64,000 nt of DNA from Alkalinema sp. FACHB-956 (GCF_014697025.1 NZ_JACJRC010000009.1:1-64000); one strand, 5' to 3'; shown: positions 34,962 to 45,009, counted from the first letter of the stretch. The notes: generated by a model not told the origin, from the letters alone. Translations and numbers: made by a program.

Positions 34962-35193
34962 TCAAAATTGACTCCAACATTTCCGGTGTCAATCCATTCT
35001 GCTGTGCTTCAGCCGCTAGCTTATCCATCGATCGCTGAAGTTGCTGATAAGCTTCGACTGGCTGACTAAAGTTCTGGCGCAAAATTGCACCAATCCGCAT
35101 GGCTAATTGTTGCCGCTCCTCCAATGAAGATTGGCGATAGGCTTGGGCAATATCTGGGGGCACCTGGACAGAAATTTCATCGATCGCTGGCAT
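34951..35193 (-). CDS. antitoxin-like protein (partner of lost PIN toxin)
   Basis: An 80-residue protein: VQVPPDIAQAYRQSSLEERQ, then a helical part ending GLTPEMLESILNDE. This matches the layout of short cyanobacterial antitoxins placed directly before PIN-domain toxins. The toxin start overlaps its last codons. The ATG at 35193, preceded by GAGGGAG, is preferred to a start at 35217. The frame is intact, so a solitary antitoxin may still be made. Confidence 0.7.
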   Translation of the reverse strand: MPAIDEISVQVPPDIAQAYRQSSLEERQQLAMRIGAILRQNFSQPVEAYQQLQRSMDKLAAEAQQNGLTPEMLESILNDE

Positions 35194-35268
35194 GGCGAAC
35201 TCCCTCAAGTCCAACAACTCTTATCCTAGCGTAACCCACGATCGGATTAGGGTATTGGGCTGACAGAG

Positions 35269-35451
35269 TTAGCTGAGGCAGGCTCGGATGTCTTCGGGGG
35301 GAGTCCTGGGTAGTTACGGAGGATTTCGTCGGTGCTAAGTGCCTTGGGTGAGGAGGTCGATGATGAATTCGACGGCGAGGCGGGTGCCTTGGATGATGGG
35401 TTTGCCGACAAGGATGTTGGAATCGATGGCGATGCAGATTTGGTAATTCAT
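35269..35451 (-). pseudogene. DUF433 gene with two frameshifts
   Basis: From the ATG at 35451 the frame reads MNYQICIAIDSNILVGKPII, then GTRLAVEFIIDLLTQGT, a clear DUF433 N-terminus, and stops at TAG 35335-35337. The next frame continues STDEILRNYPGLPP, and a third frame ends PEDIRACLS and a stop at 35269. Joined, these give the usual DUF433 order of about 70 residues (GTRLAVEFI..., DEIL..YPGL, EDI.ACL). Two small indels have killed it. DUF433 proteins are often antitoxin-like partners of a PIN-like gene, which is absent here. Confidence 0.8.
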
Positions 35452-35528
35452 ATAAATCTTCAGAGTTGATTCCGCTATTCAAATGGCTAAAACGAATATC
35501 TAGTAAAATACTAATAAAACTGCTATTG

Positions 35529-38078
35529 CTATTTCGGAAGTTTCCAGACTTCAATCCCGTTGTCACTTTGTGCAAATAGATATTTATTATCTGAGCTGAA
35601 AGATATTGAGCTAATCTTCCTCGTTTTCAGATGGTGAGTAAGTATTCCACTATTTAGATCCAAAAGTTGAATACTACTTCCATTACCCATACTAGAATTG
35701 ATCGCAATGACTTTCCGATCATGACTAATATAAAGTTCATTATCTCCATAATCATTACCTTGGACTTTAAGAAGTGCAAGACTTTCTGCTGTTTGGAGAT
35801 TATGAACTGTTAGATAGCATGTTTTGGACAAGACGTATACAGCATCGTGAAAACTTGCATCATTAGACTCACATGCAAAAAGAAACAGTCTTTGTCCATT
35901 CAAGCTGGTTTGAACATGCTTAACGTAATTGGGGATATCTACAGAATCTGCTTGAATAGTAGCAGTTAAGACACCATCTCTAAGTCTGTAAATTCTAATT
36001 CTGGGCTGGGAACCGGGCTGAATACCAAGAATCTGTTTATGCTCTTTATCAAAGTAAAAAGTTTTTGATTCCTTATCACCAATAATACTGTTATTCTGAG
36101 AGCTTTTTAAGTAATATTCTTCATTAGTTCTTAGATTTAAAATTTTGAAATCATTACGTTGAATAATATATCCACTTCTTTCATCATAGTAACAATTTTT
36201 ATTAGGGCAAATAGGCTCTCCAAGTTGATTTTCAAGATTGTATATCATATCTTGCTCAAGAGTATTTATTTGACAAACTACGTTGTCACTACTACAAAAA
36301 TTTCGACGTTCTAGAAAATTACCTTCTGAAGATAATTTTCTAGAACTAAGTATTTTTTTTGTATTTTCTAAATCCCATAATTTAACTGTTAGATTTTTGT
36401 AATTATGAGCAATTAAATATTTGTCATTGTATTTTACAATATCGCCCTTATCAAGAATTAAATTGCCAAGTAATTGATCTGGTCTACTCCAGTTCCACAA
36501 TGATACCTCTTGATCTTTACGAGTGATTAAATACTTGAAATCTGAACTGACCTGAATATCATCATTCTCGGAAATCTTAATTGGCAACAATCGTTTCTTT
36601 GGTTTTTCTAAAGTTTTCTCAGTTAAAGCTGGCAATTCCCAAATTATGTTTTTGCTATCATGACGACTAATCAAATATTTAAAGTCTGGGCTGATCGCAA
36701 TAATTTCATCATAGCTAGAAGTTATTGGTCGAAGTTCTTTGACTAGTATATTTGTCAATAATTCACCCGTGTAAAAATTCCAAATCTTAATACTATCTTT
36801 ATTCAAATCTGCCAATAATTTTCCATTCTCTTGAACAATCATCTGACCACGATTATTATTCGATTTTGACTCTAGCATTCTTTCTAAACTAAAGCCATTG
36901 AAAGCCTGAATTAATGGCAGATTTAGATTTATAAAATTCCCTTGAACTGATTGAACCCATTTAGTGATGGGCTGTTGGAAAAATATAATTACAAGAATAA
37001 TTGTCAAACCCACTGGGTAGTACCATTTGACTCTAACTATGATTTTTATCATAGTCTGAAGAGAGTTGATGAGTCTTACTAAACAGCGTCCAAAATCTTG
37101 CACTTTGTGAACGATATTCTGCTGTACATTTAAGAAAATAGATTTTTGATGATGCCTATCGCTACTATTCGGTGGTAGGCTTACCTGCTCACCTGATAAT
37201 GTTAAAGTTCTCTCTTCATTTGGCGTCACCTTCTCCCCCAACAACCGCCCTAACCACTGCCCCACCGACTGAGGCCGCAACCGCCCATCCAACCGCAACC
37301 CCTCCATCACCGCCTCACAAACCCGATCGCTCACTCCCAGATTCATCAACTGTAACGGCTGCATCTCATCTTTTTGCAACCGCGCCCAAGATACCTGCGG
37401 ATGCACCCTCGACAACAACTCATACAACGTTGCCGCCAACGCATACACATCCGTAAACGGCCCCCGCTGCGCCCGCTCATCATGCTGCTCCGGCGGTGCA
37501 TATCCCTCCGAACCCATCACCGTATGAGTTTGTGCGGTCAATTCCGGTCTAAACTCCCTCGCAATCCCAAAATCAATCAGCACTGCCGACCCATCCGATC
37601 GCAGCATGATATTCTCCGGCTTAATATCCCGATGCAAAACCCCCTCCCGATGCACCAACTCCAAAGCTCTTCCCACTTGCTCAATCCAGCGCACCGCATC
37701 CGCCTCTGGGATCACACCTGCACTCAAGCGATCGGCCAAAGACTCCCCATCCAAATACTCCATCGCAAAACAAGGTACATCCCCTTCCCGAAACAAATGC
37801 GTCACTTGCACCACATGACGTATCCAAGGATTGTTCTGATGGGCCTGATGTAACTTGAATAAATGATTGGCTTCATCATAAAAAGCCTGCGTTAATTTAT
37901 CCCGGTTTGGATGGTAGAGAATTTTGTCATTTAGTGTTTTAATGACTTCCTGCTTTCCTTGAAGATTCGTCGCTAGGTAAGTTTTACCAAATCCCCCTTC
38001 ACCTAGCTCATCCACGATCGTGTAATGGCCATTAAAAATCTGTTGATCTGGCATCCACACCATCGGAATATCCCCCAA
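35529..38078 (-). CDS. Ser/Thr protein kinase with C-terminal beta-propeller-like region
   Basis: An 849-residue membrane kinase. The kinase domain (about 17-275) has the glycine loop GEGGFGKTYLA, catalytic VLHRDIKPEN, DFGIAREF and SEGYAPPE, all intact. A single membrane span (about 352-372, VGLTIILVIIFF) links it to an extracytoplasmic region with repeated beta-strand blocks (SPDFKYLISRHDSKNIIWEL; SSDFKYLITRKDQEVSLWNW; SSDNKYLFAQSDNGIEVWKL) like degenerate WD40 repeats. The region encoding the C-terminal part is strikingly AT-rich (35530-37190), while the kinase part is GC-rich, so the gene may be a fusion or the 3' part may be imported. Activating signal unknown. Confidence 0.88.
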   Translation of the reverse strand: MGDIPMVWMPDQQIFNGHYTIVDELGEGGFGKTYLATNLQGKQEVIKTLNDKILYHPNRDKLTQAFYDEANHLFKLHQAHQNNPWIRHVVQVTHLFREGDVPCFAMEYLDGESLADRLSAGVIPEADAVRWIEQVGRALELVHREGVLHRDIKPENIMLRSDGSAVLIDFGIAREFRPELTAQTHTVMGSEGYAPPEQHDERAQRGPFTDVYALAATLYELLSRVHPQVSWARLQKDEMQPLQLMNLGVSDRVCEAVMEGLRLDGRLRPQSVGQWLGRLLGEKVTPNEERTLTLSGEQVSLPPNSSDRHHQKSIFLNVQQNIVHKVQDFGRCLVRLINSLQTMIKIIVRVKWYYPVGLTIILVIIFFQQPITKWVQSVQGNFINLNLPLIQAFNGFSLERMLESKSNNNRGQMIVQENGKLLADLNKDSIKIWNFYTGELLTNILVKELRPITSSYDEIIAISPDFKYLISRHDSKNIIWELPALTEKTLEKPKKRLLPIKISENDDIQVSSDFKYLITRKDQEVSLWNWSRPDQLLGNLILDKGDIVKYNDKYLIAHNYKNLTVKLWDLENTKKILSSRKLSSEGNFLERRNFCSSDNVVCQINTLEQDMIYNLENQLGEPICPNKNCYYDERSGYIIQRNDFKILNLRTNEEYYLKSSQNNSIIGDKESKTFYFDKEHKQILGIQPGSQPRIRIYRLRDGVLTATIQADSVDIPNYVKHVQTSLNGQRLFLFACESNDASFHDAVYVLSKTCYLTVHNLQTAESLALLKVQGNDYGDNELYISHDRKVIAINSSMGNGSSIQLLDLNSGILTHHLKTRKISSISFSSDNKYLFAQSDNGIEVWKLPK

Positions 38079-38394
38079 ACTTACCGCTAATCCCTAACAG
38101 CAGCCTTAGAACTACCATACAAGGCGATTCCGTAGAATTTCGGATAAACCATCAACTTTTCCCAAATATTTCTGCCCTCATTTCCTTCCCCTAACACTCA
38201 TGATTTACTGGATCCATATACCGTTTCTCCCGTCCGCCCCGAAACTCCATCCTTAACTCTAATTAAGTGCCGCGTAGGGCAAGGGGTGAACGTGATGGAG
38301 ATCCCCCAGACTCCTCTGGGGTTCCCCCTTCATCCCCTGCCAGAATGCTCTACACTGAACCATGGTCTATTGAGCTTTCTAGAAAAGGGCACCT
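38079..38394. other. spacer upstream of proS
   Basis: This divergent spacer holds the proS promoter and leader. It contains a perfect 7-bp hairpin with a 4-base loop (CCCCAGA, CTCC, TCTGGGG at 38304-38321). ORFs that run through it in other frames overlap proS and show no domain. Confidence 0.5.
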
Positions 38395-40203
38395 ATGCGA
38401 CTTTCTCAAATGCTGTTCGTCACCCTGCGCGAGGATCCGGCGGATGCAGAAATTCCCAGCCACAAGTTACTGGTGCGGGCGGGGTTTATTCGGCGGATTG
38501 GTAGCGGCCTCTACACCTACCTACCGCTGATGTGGCGGGTCTTGCAAAAGGTGTCCACCATCGTGCGCGAGGAAATGAACGCAGCCGGTGCCCAGGAATT
38601 GCTGATGCCCCAGTTGCAGCCCTCGGAACTCTGGAAAGAATCGGGCCGCTGGGATGTCTACACCAAAGCAGAAGGCATCATGTTTTCCCTGGTCGATCGC
38701 CAGGAGCGGGAAGTCGGCCTCGGCCCCACCCACGAAGAAGTCATCACCGCGATCGCGCGGGATATGGTGCGCTCCTACCGCCAGTTGCCCGTCAACTTAT
38801 ACCAGATTCAAACCAAGTTCCGGGATGAAATTCGGCCTCGCTTTGGCCTGATGCGCGGTCGGGAATTCATCATGAAGGACTCCTATTCCTTCCACGTCGA
38901 TGAAGCCAGCCTCAAAGATACCTACGCCAAAATGCACGATGCCTACTGCAATATTTTCCGGCGCAGTGGTCTGAAGTTCCGAGCAGTCGATGCAGACTCC
39001 GGCGCGATCGGCGGTTCCGGTTCCCAGGAGTTCATGGTGCTGGCGGAAGCAGGCGAAGATGAAGTGCTGTACACGGAAGATGGCAAATACGCCGCCAACG
39101 TGGAAAAAGCTATTTCCTTACCCATCGATGCAGTAGCGTCTAGCTTTACAAGCTTTGAAAAACGGGAAACACCGGGCACAGACACGATCGAAAAACTCTG
39201 CAAATTCCTGGATTGTTCCGCCACCCAGATCGTCAAAAACGTGCTCTACCAGGTGGTGTTTGACAATGGTGTGATTGCCGCCGCGATCGTCAGCATCCGC
39301 GCCGACCAGGACGTGAACGAAGTCAAATTGCAAAATGAACTGACCAAGCTAGCTGCAACTTACAAAGCCACGACGGTGATTGGCTTGACGGTCCCGGAAG
39401 CCGAAGCCCAGAAGAAATGGACGGCGCAACCGTTACCGTTGGGCTATCTGTCCCCCGCGATCGGCGATGACTATCTGCAAAAGGCCGAGGGCATTGTGCC
39501 GCAGTTCATCCGAGTGCTGGATCAAACCGCAGCGGATCTGCAAAACTTCGTCACGGGTGCCGATGAAGTCGGCTACCACGTCGTTGGAGCCAATTGGGGC
39601 AGCGATTTCGCCCAGCCCAAATTAGTCGTGGATGTGCGCAAAGCCCAAGCGGGCGATCGGGCTAGCCATGATGCCAGCCAAACCCTACAAACGGCGCGGG
39701 GCATTGAAGTAGGCCATATCTTCCAATTGGGTACCAAGTACTCCAAGGCCATGGGCGCAACCTTCACCAACGAACAGGGTGAAGATAAACCCTTCGTCAT
39801 GGGTTGCTACGGCATTGGCGTATCCCGGTTAGCCCAGTCCGCCGTGGAGCAGTCCTACGACAAAGACGGTATCATCTGGCCCGTAGCGATCGCGCCCTAC
39901 CATGCCGTGGTCGTGATTCCGAACATTAACGACACCACCCAAGTGGAAACAGCGGAACGGCTCTACGCGGAACTCAATGCAGCCGGGGTGGAAACGATTC
40001 TGGACGATCGGGATGAACGGGCAGGCGTCAAGTTCAAGGATTCCGAGTTGATTGGCATTCCGTTCCGAGTCGTGACGGGGAAGGCCCTGAAGGAGGGCAA
40101 GGTGGAAGTGGTTAAACGTGCCACCAAGGAAGCCCAGGAAGTCCTGGTGACGGAAGTGGTGGCAACCTTGAAGCAATGGGTCAATGAAGCGCTGTCACAG
40201 TAA
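38395..40203 (+). CDS. proS: proline--tRNA ligase
   Basis: This class II synthetase charges tRNA-Pro in the cytosol. The 602-residue product is of the bacterial type: a catalytic core with [17 protein letters not shown] (motif 1 region) and [10 protein letters not shown], motif 2 around [17 protein letters not shown], and an editing (INS, YbaK-like) insertion at about 240-390 ([15 protein letters not shown]). Motif 3 is [11 protein letters not shown], followed by an HGTP anticodon-binding domain. The ATG at 38395 starts [13 protein letters not shown], as usual in the family. The stop codon lies within a 15-bp tandem repeat. Confidence 0.96.
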   Translation: MRLSQMLFVTLREDPADAEIPSHKLLVRAGFIRRIGSGLYTYLPLMWRVLQKVSTIVREEMNAAGAQELLMPQLQPSELWKESGRWDVYTKAEGIMFSLVDRQEREVGLGPTHEEVITAIARDMVRSYRQLPVNLYQIQTKFRDEIRPRFGLMRGREFIMKDSYSFHVDEASLKDTYAKMHDAYCNIFRRSGLKFRAVDADSGAIGGSGSQEFMVLAEAGEDEVLYTEDGKYAANVEKAISLPIDAVASSFTSFEKRETPGTDTIEKLCKFLDCSATQIVKNVLYQVVFDNGVIAAAIVSIRADQDVNEVKLQNELTKLAATYKATTVIGLTVPEAEAQKKWTAQPLPLGYLSPAIGDDYLQKAEGIVPQFIRVLDQTAADLQNFVTGADEVGYHVVGANWGSDFAQPKLVVDVRKAQAGDRASHDASQTLQTARGIEVGHIFQLGTKYSKAMGATFTNEQGEDKPFVMGCYGIGVSRLAQSAVEQSYDKDGIIWPVAIAPYHAVVVIPNINDTTQVETAERLYAELNAAGVETILDDRDERAGVKFKDSELIGIPFRVVTGKALKEGKVEVVKRATKEAQEVLVTEVVATLKQWVNEALSQ

Positions 40204-40230
40204 GTGCTGTCACAGTAAGTGCTGTCACAG
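40191..40230. repeat. 15-bp tandem repeat spanning the proS stop
   Basis: The unit GCTGTCACAGTAAGT occurs 2.7 times. The first copy holds the last codons and the TAA of proS. The repeat's period is three codons plus two... it is 15 bp, so every copy would present the same in-frame TAA. Confidence 0.85.
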
Positions 40231-40336
40231 CCATTCACATAGTGATTCTGGATAGCGTTTGCTTGATCATGTTGTTCACGTTACTCAGTGCTTTTCGATC
40301 GATGTGAAATAGCACTTGAAATAGCACTTTGAAATA

Positions 40337-40377
40337 GCGATAAACCCTGAAACGAGACACAGGGTTTATCGCTTTAT
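40337..40377 (+). terminator. terminator between proS and the deaminase gene
   Basis: A 13-bp perfect stem (40337-40349 and 40360-40372, 10-nt loop) is followed by TTTATTG. It lies between convergent genes about 135 bp past the proS stop. Confidence 0.8.
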
Positions 40378-40439
40378 TGTTGATTGATTACCATTGGCAG
40401 ATCGCAATTACCCGATCGCAATTGCCGGTTGATTGGCCA

Positions 40440-41480
40440 TTACACCATCTGCATCGATCGCTGGGATTTTGCCTGCAAGAGGCTATGCAGCAGCGTTGCT
40501 GGACGCTCCCCGTAGGACCAGGCAAAGGCATGGCGGAAGGCCGCTTCCTGGCAGGCTTGTAGCTCATCAAAGCCGATAATATCCAGCGTCAACAGGTTTT
40601 CGTATTCCTGGGTCAGCCGTACATTGTGCAAGCCCGCATTATCGGTACAAATGGCAATGTCTACCCCTGCGTCAAAGCAACGATCGAACACTTGCTTCAA
40701 CTCAGAGAGATCCGGTAAGGTTCCCGTTTTGGGATAGGTAGAGGGACAGACCTCTAAACACTGACGATTCGCGGCAACTTCCTTGAGTAACTCCGGATGG
40801 CGTAAAGGAATTTGAATGCCATGGCCAATGCGCATGAGGTAGGGCAGCAATTCGGGGTAACAGCCATTGGGGGTCTCATACAGATGACCCGTCGTGTTAA
40901 TGCCATGGGATCGGGCATAGGCATAGAGTTTAATGAATTCCTCCATGCGTTCCCCATAGAGCCGATCGCTGCCTGCTAGGTCAATCCCGCAGATAAAATG
41001 GGGCTGTTCGATCGCCAAATCGACGATCGCCCGATTCACTTCGTAGGGCAACTGCGCGTGCATACAGACGATTTGGCTGGTTACGATGGGATATTCCACC
41101 TGTTTACTCGCCTTGCCGACAATGTTAACGATCTCGGCCATTTGCGCAATGCGATCGGATTGGCTGAGATGTTCGTCGGTACGCAGATAGGGTGTGTAGC
41201 GCAGTTCCAAATAGGCCAAATTTTCAAACACGTAGGCCCCGCGCAGCAGGCGATAGACAAAGTAGGGCAAGGTTTCCGCTGTTTGGACGCTTTCCACTAA
41301 GCTGTGGAGTTCTAGGTATTCTTCCAGCGTGTTGCGCGGACGGGTGTAGTAATCTTCAAAGTTGGGATAGTCGGAAAAACGTTGCAATAAGTGCGATTCG
41401 CTGCGTTGCAAATAGCGCCAGAGAATTCTAGGTACGACGGAGCCGCCTAAGTGGCGGTGGAGTTCTGCATACAGAGCCAC
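40440..41480 (-). CDS. adenosine deaminase family protein
   Basis: A 346-residue zinc amidohydrolase of the adenosine/AMP deaminase superfamily. Metal ligands appear as ELHRHLGGS at residues 7-15. Later family blocks are CGIDLAGSDRLYG, a His in NTTGHLYETPNG, CLEVCPSTYP near the C-terminal third, and AICTDNAGLHN, where the metal Asp lies. Typical adenosine deaminases have HLHGA/HLDGS, HAGE and STDDP; here HAGE reads GHLYE and DDP reads DNA, so the true substrate is uncertain. Monocistronic on -. Confidence 0.8.
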   Translation of the reverse strand: MALYAELHRHLGGSVVPRILWRYLQRSESHLLQRFSDYPNFEDYYTRPRNTLEEYLELHSLVESVQTAETLPYFVYRLLRGAYVFENLAYLELRYTPYLRTDEHLSQSDRIAQMAEIVNIVGKASKQVEYPIVTSQIVCMHAQLPYEVNRAIVDLAIEQPHFICGIDLAGSDRLYGERMEEFIKLYAYARSHGINTTGHLYETPNGCYPELLPYLMRIGHGIQIPLRHPELLKEVAANRQCLEVCPSTYPKTGTLPDLSELKQVFDRCFDAGVDIAICTDNAGLHNVRLTQEYENLLTLDIIGFDELQACQEAAFRHAFAWSYGERPATLLHSLLQAKSQRSMQMV

Positions 41481-41867
41481 GATGACCTCTCAGGTAATTC
41501 AAAATATAGGTTTTAATTGGCGAATTCCGTAGACCGATAGGTTAGCCGAAGCAGACGGTGCGCAATCTCAGCGATCGTCCAGCCCATCGTGAATCAGAGT
41601 TGCCAAAGGTTCAATTTGCAATGCAGGGGTTTTCTTGGGCCTAACGGACAGCGGCCATTCGTCGCACCTCTGTCAAAAACCTTGCCGCAAACAGTTCTGT
41701 AGACGAAAAATATGGATAGTCTCTTAGTTAGTAATTGATCATAATCAATATTTTTGATTTTGACCGTCTACCAGAAGACAGCAATCTTTTAAAACATCCC
41801 GTAACCTATCTAAGCTTGCATGAATTCTGCTGGAATAAATGCTCGATCGCGAATTAAAAACCGCTAA
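41481..41867. other. spacer, nothing recognised
   Basis: About 390 bp between two minus-strand genes. The right half is AT-rich (TTGATCATAATCAATATTTTTGATTTTGACC near 41735, which is partly palindromic in TTGATCATAATCAA). It should hold the promoter of the deaminase gene. No ORF or RNA was recognised. Confidence 0.4.
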
Positions 41868-42809
41868 TTACCACCGTTGCATTAGCGCGTCGAGTAACGG
41901 TTGCAAAATTTCCTGCCCCCGGAGTTGTTGTTGCCAGCGATCGGGAATGCCCTGAATCCCATGGTGTAATCCTGCTAAGCCTCCCGCAACGCAGGCCGTC
42001 GTATCGGTGTCGTTGCCCAAGGCGATCGCGGTTTTCACCACTTCCTCAAAATGATCTCTTTGTAAAGCTAATCGCGCCGATCGTAAACAATCTACCACGT
42101 AGCCACTGCCCTGACCCACGATCGCGGCCTCCGGCTGCACGGACGTTTCCAAATCTGCTAGATGATCTGCCCAATCCGTGGGATTATCTGCGTACATTTG
42201 CCGTAATTGTCCCACCGCCGCTGGCCAGGGATTGGAGATCGCTTCCAGAATGGCGCGACCCCAGAGGCAATACAACGCACAACAGACCTGACAGGTGATT
42301 GCCCCGTGGGTGACTTGGGATTGCCCATGGGCCAGTTCCACCAGTTCCCGATCGCTCCCCTGGCACCAGAGCACGATCGGCAGCGATCGCATCAACGACC
42401 CATTGCCCTTAGCGTTGGGATCCATCATGCCTGCCTGCAACGGGTTGACCCCTCGGCGAATCTGGCTTAAGACCCGCCCGGTGTGAATGCCCACATCAAA
42501 GACATGGCTGTCCACCGCCAGGTAGCCATCGTCGTACCAGGCCAGCAAACGACGGCCAAAGTCATCGGGATCAAAGCGATCGCACTCCAACAGCGACGCT
42601 AGCAAACACAAAGCCTGCGCTCCATCGTCTGACCAAGTACCGGGCGCAATTCCCGCGTAGGTGCGGTGAAATCCCTGGGGGGGGTTGAACTCAATCTGGT
42701 CGATCGGGGGCAGATTTTCCGGCGGATGGAACTCGTAGGGCACCCCCAAGGCGTCCCCCACCAGCAGTCCCAATAAACCTCCGGCAATCCGATCGGCGCG
42801 ATCGACCAT
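41868..42809 (-). CDS. ADP-ribosylglycohydrolase family protein
   Basis: A 313-residue protein of the DraG/ARH family, which removes ADP-ribose from proteins or small molecules with a binuclear magnesium centre. The blocks are present: GGLLGLLVGDALGVPYEF at the N-terminus, GTWSDDGAQALCLLASL (the usual TDDT/SDDG metal site), KGNGSLMRSLPI in the middle and LGNDTDTTACVAGGLAGL with the C-terminal metal Asp residues. It lies 59 bp after glyQ on the same strand and may be cotranscribed. The target is not deducible; nothing ties it to nitrogenase here. Confidence 0.88.
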   Translation of the reverse strand: MVDRADRIAGGLLGLLVGDALGVPYEFHPPENLPPIDQIEFNPPQGFHRTYAGIAPGTWSDDGAQALCLLASLLECDRFDPDDFGRRLLAWYDDGYLAVDSHVFDVGIHTGRVLSQIRRGVNPLQAGMMDPNAKGNGSLMRSLPIVLWCQGSDRELVELAHGQSQVTHGAITCQVCCALYCLWGRAILEAISNPWPAAVGQLRQMYADNPTDWADHLADLETSVQPEAAIVGQGSGYVVDCLRSARLALQRDHFEEVVKTAIALGNDTDTTACVAGGLAGLHHGIQGIPDRWQQQLRGQEILQPLLDALMQRW

Positions 42810-42868
42810 CTTCCGCTCACTCCATGGCGCAACGTTAATTGAATGAGCCAGCTACACTAATGAGCCAG

Positions 42869-43759
42869 CTACACCTTAGCCACTTCTCCCTTGAGTAAGG
42901 GGAATCCCAAAGCTTCCCGCTGCTTGAGATACAGCGTGGCCACCTGGCGGGAGAGATTGCGCACCTTACCAATGTAGCGAGTCCGCTCCGTTACGGAAAT
43001 CACGCCCCGCGCATCCAGCAGGTTAAACGTATGGGAGCACTTCAGCACATAGCCAAAGGCCGGCAGCACCAATTCTCGCTCCATCAAGCGCACGGCTTCT
43101 TGCTCGTACAGCTTGAACAGGTTGAACAGCAAATCAGCATCGGAGGCTTCAAAGTTATAGGTCGATTCCTCAATTTCCCCTTGCAGGTGCACGTCGCCGT
43201 AGGTCAGCTTGTCGTTCCACTGGATGTCGAAGATCGAGTCCACGCCTTGCAGGTACATGGTCAGCCGTTCCAAGCCGTAGGTGATTTCAACGGAAACGGG
43301 CTTACAGTCGATACCGCCGCATTGTTGGAAGTAGGTGAACTGGGTGACTTCCATGCCGTCCAGCCAGACTTCCCAGCCGACGCCCCACGCACCCACGGCG
43401 GCATCTTCCCAGTTATCTTCCACAAAGCGGATGTCGTGATCCTCCGGCTGAATACCCAGCACCCGCAGGGAGTCGAGGTAGATTTCTTGAATATTTTCTG
43501 GAGAGGGTTTGATCAGTACTTGGTACTGGTAGTAGTGCTGGACACGGTTGGGGTTTTCACCATAGCGGCCATCCCCTGGGCGACGGCAGGGTTCTGCGTA
43601 GGCCACTGACCAAGGTTCCGGCCCGATCGCGCGTAAAAAGGTGTGGGGACTCTTGGTTCCAGCGCCCTTTTCGGTGTCGTAGGGCTGCACGATCAAGCAC
43701 CCCCGATCGCTCCAAAATTGATGCAATGCCGCAATCACCGACTGGAAATTCACAACCAA
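42869..43759 (-). CDS. glyQ: glycine--tRNA ligase alpha subunit
   Basis: The catalytic subunit of the bacterial alpha2beta2 glycyl-tRNA synthetase. The 296-residue product is typical: [20 protein letters not shown] at the N-terminus, [41 protein letters not shown] and [20 protein letters not shown]. All conserved blocks are present and the length is normal. The beta subunit gene glyS is not in the window, so the genes are separated, as in many cyanobacteria. Confidence 0.96.
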   Translation of the reverse strand: MVVNFQSVIAALHQFWSDRGCLIVQPYDTEKGAGTKSPHTFLRAIGPEPWSVAYAEPCRRPGDGRYGENPNRVQHYYQYQVLIKPSPENIQEIYLDSLRVLGIQPEDHDIRFVEDNWEDAAVGAWGVGWEVWLDGMEVTQFTYFQQCGGIDCKPVSVEITYGLERLTMYLQGVDSIFDIQWNDKLTYGDVHLQGEIEESTYNFEASDADLLFNLFKLYEQEAVRLMERELVLPAFGYVLKCSHTFNLLDARGVISVTERTRYIGKVRNLSRQVATLYLKQREALGFPLLKGEVAKV

Positions 43760-44047
43760 ACCTCTCCAAGCAACGCTAACCGTTCGTGTTTAACCGTCAA
43801 TTTTTGACGTTCATTCATTGTGACGCAAATTGTGACGTAAATTGTGACCGCCAAGGCACGGGAGAGGCCAGCCCTTCCCCGGAATCGAGATCGGGAACCT
43901 GACACAAACCTGACACAATAGATTTGGATCAGTCCGGATTGGGTAATTCCCGCGATCGGGATTGCAGTTTTTCACCCCGAAACACTTGCCCAAACGACAT
44001 CCCATTTTTCAATCCCCTACGATTCAACCTTAATTCAACAAATCGCT

Positions 44048-44773
44048 ATGACCGCACTGCCTAACACCCTCGAAGACGCGATCGTCCAAGCCCAAGACGC
44101 AACGAAAGCGGCCATTGCTGCGGGATACACTCGCCTATCCGTTGAGTTCCTCTTTCCGGAACTAAAGGTGATGCCGATCGCGCAAACTTTTGTGGAGGCG
44201 TTTAGCGAGTTTGGTGCAGGGATTAAGGTCTTTTTCACCGATGCGGGAACGGCAGCTTGGGCAAAGCGGAATTGGGGTGACGTGCCCTACCAGTTCCGCA
44301 GCATTGACGTGGCGGGATCCCGGCAAACCACAACGGTACAGGAACAGGTAGACGGTGAAGATAAGCTCTATCTGGTGGTATCCCCCACTTCCGTGGAAGT
44401 CAATCCGCTGGAGGAAATTTGCAATGCAGCGCCAGGGGTGCCGGTTATTTTGCTCAACCCACGGCTGGAGGATATCAGCATCGTTGGGATTGGCTATGCG
44501 GGACGGATGTTGCGGGAGCGCTTTTTAAACACGATCGAACCTTGCTATTACCTACGACCCTTGGATGACGAAACGGCCCTGACTCGGTTCTATCCCACCC
44601 CCTGGCAAGTCTGGCTAGAACGGGAAGGCACCTGGCAAGCCATTGCTGAAGAACGGGAAAAACCGGACTCTGAACAATTAGAGGCAATTTTAAATTCCGC
44701 TACAGGAAATACTCGCAAAAAGCTGGGTTGGGCCGCAGAACTACAGCAATTTTTGAAAGCCCTCGGTCGATAA
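44048..44773 (+). CDS. DUF1995 family protein
   Basis: A 241-residue soluble protein of the DUF1995 family, found in cyanobacteria and chloroplasts (plant LPA3 belongs to the family). Visible traits are LEDAIVQAQDATKAAIAAGY at the N-terminus, RLSVEFLFPELKVMPIA, LVVSPTSVEVNPLEEIC and the late YLRPLDDETALTRFYPTPW. Plant LPA3 helps photosystem II assembly; the bacterial role is unknown. It is divergent from glyQ with about 290 bp between, in which a TTGTGACG(C/T)AAA-like motif recurs (about 43815-43850). Confidence 0.85.
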   Translation: MTALPNTLEDAIVQAQDATKAAIAAGYTRLSVEFLFPELKVMPIAQTFVEAFSEFGAGIKVFFTDAGTAAWAKRNWGDVPYQFRSIDVAGSRQTTTVQEQVDGEDKLYLVVSPTSVEVNPLEEICNAAPGVPVILLNPRLEDISIVGIGYAGRMLRERFLNTIEPCYYLRPLDDETALTRFYPTPWQVWLEREGTWQAIAEEREKPDSEQLEAILNSATGNTRKKLGWAAELQQFLKALGR

Positions 44774-45009
44774 TGCCGTAATGGAACCGGAACCTGACCC
44801 AAAGTTCTGCCAAATGACGGAGTTTTTTCTGCCAAATCCTTGTATTAAAATGCTCGCGGCAGATTGAACGTAAATCCCTGAACTCTTCCGGGAACAATGG
44901 ATGAGCCAGAGTAGAATTGCTAGCTGCCTGATTGCGTTCAAGAAATCGCGGTTAAGGTTGCACGACTTTTCTCAGTGTTCCAGTTGTCACCCCGTTTGTG
45001 CAGAATTGA

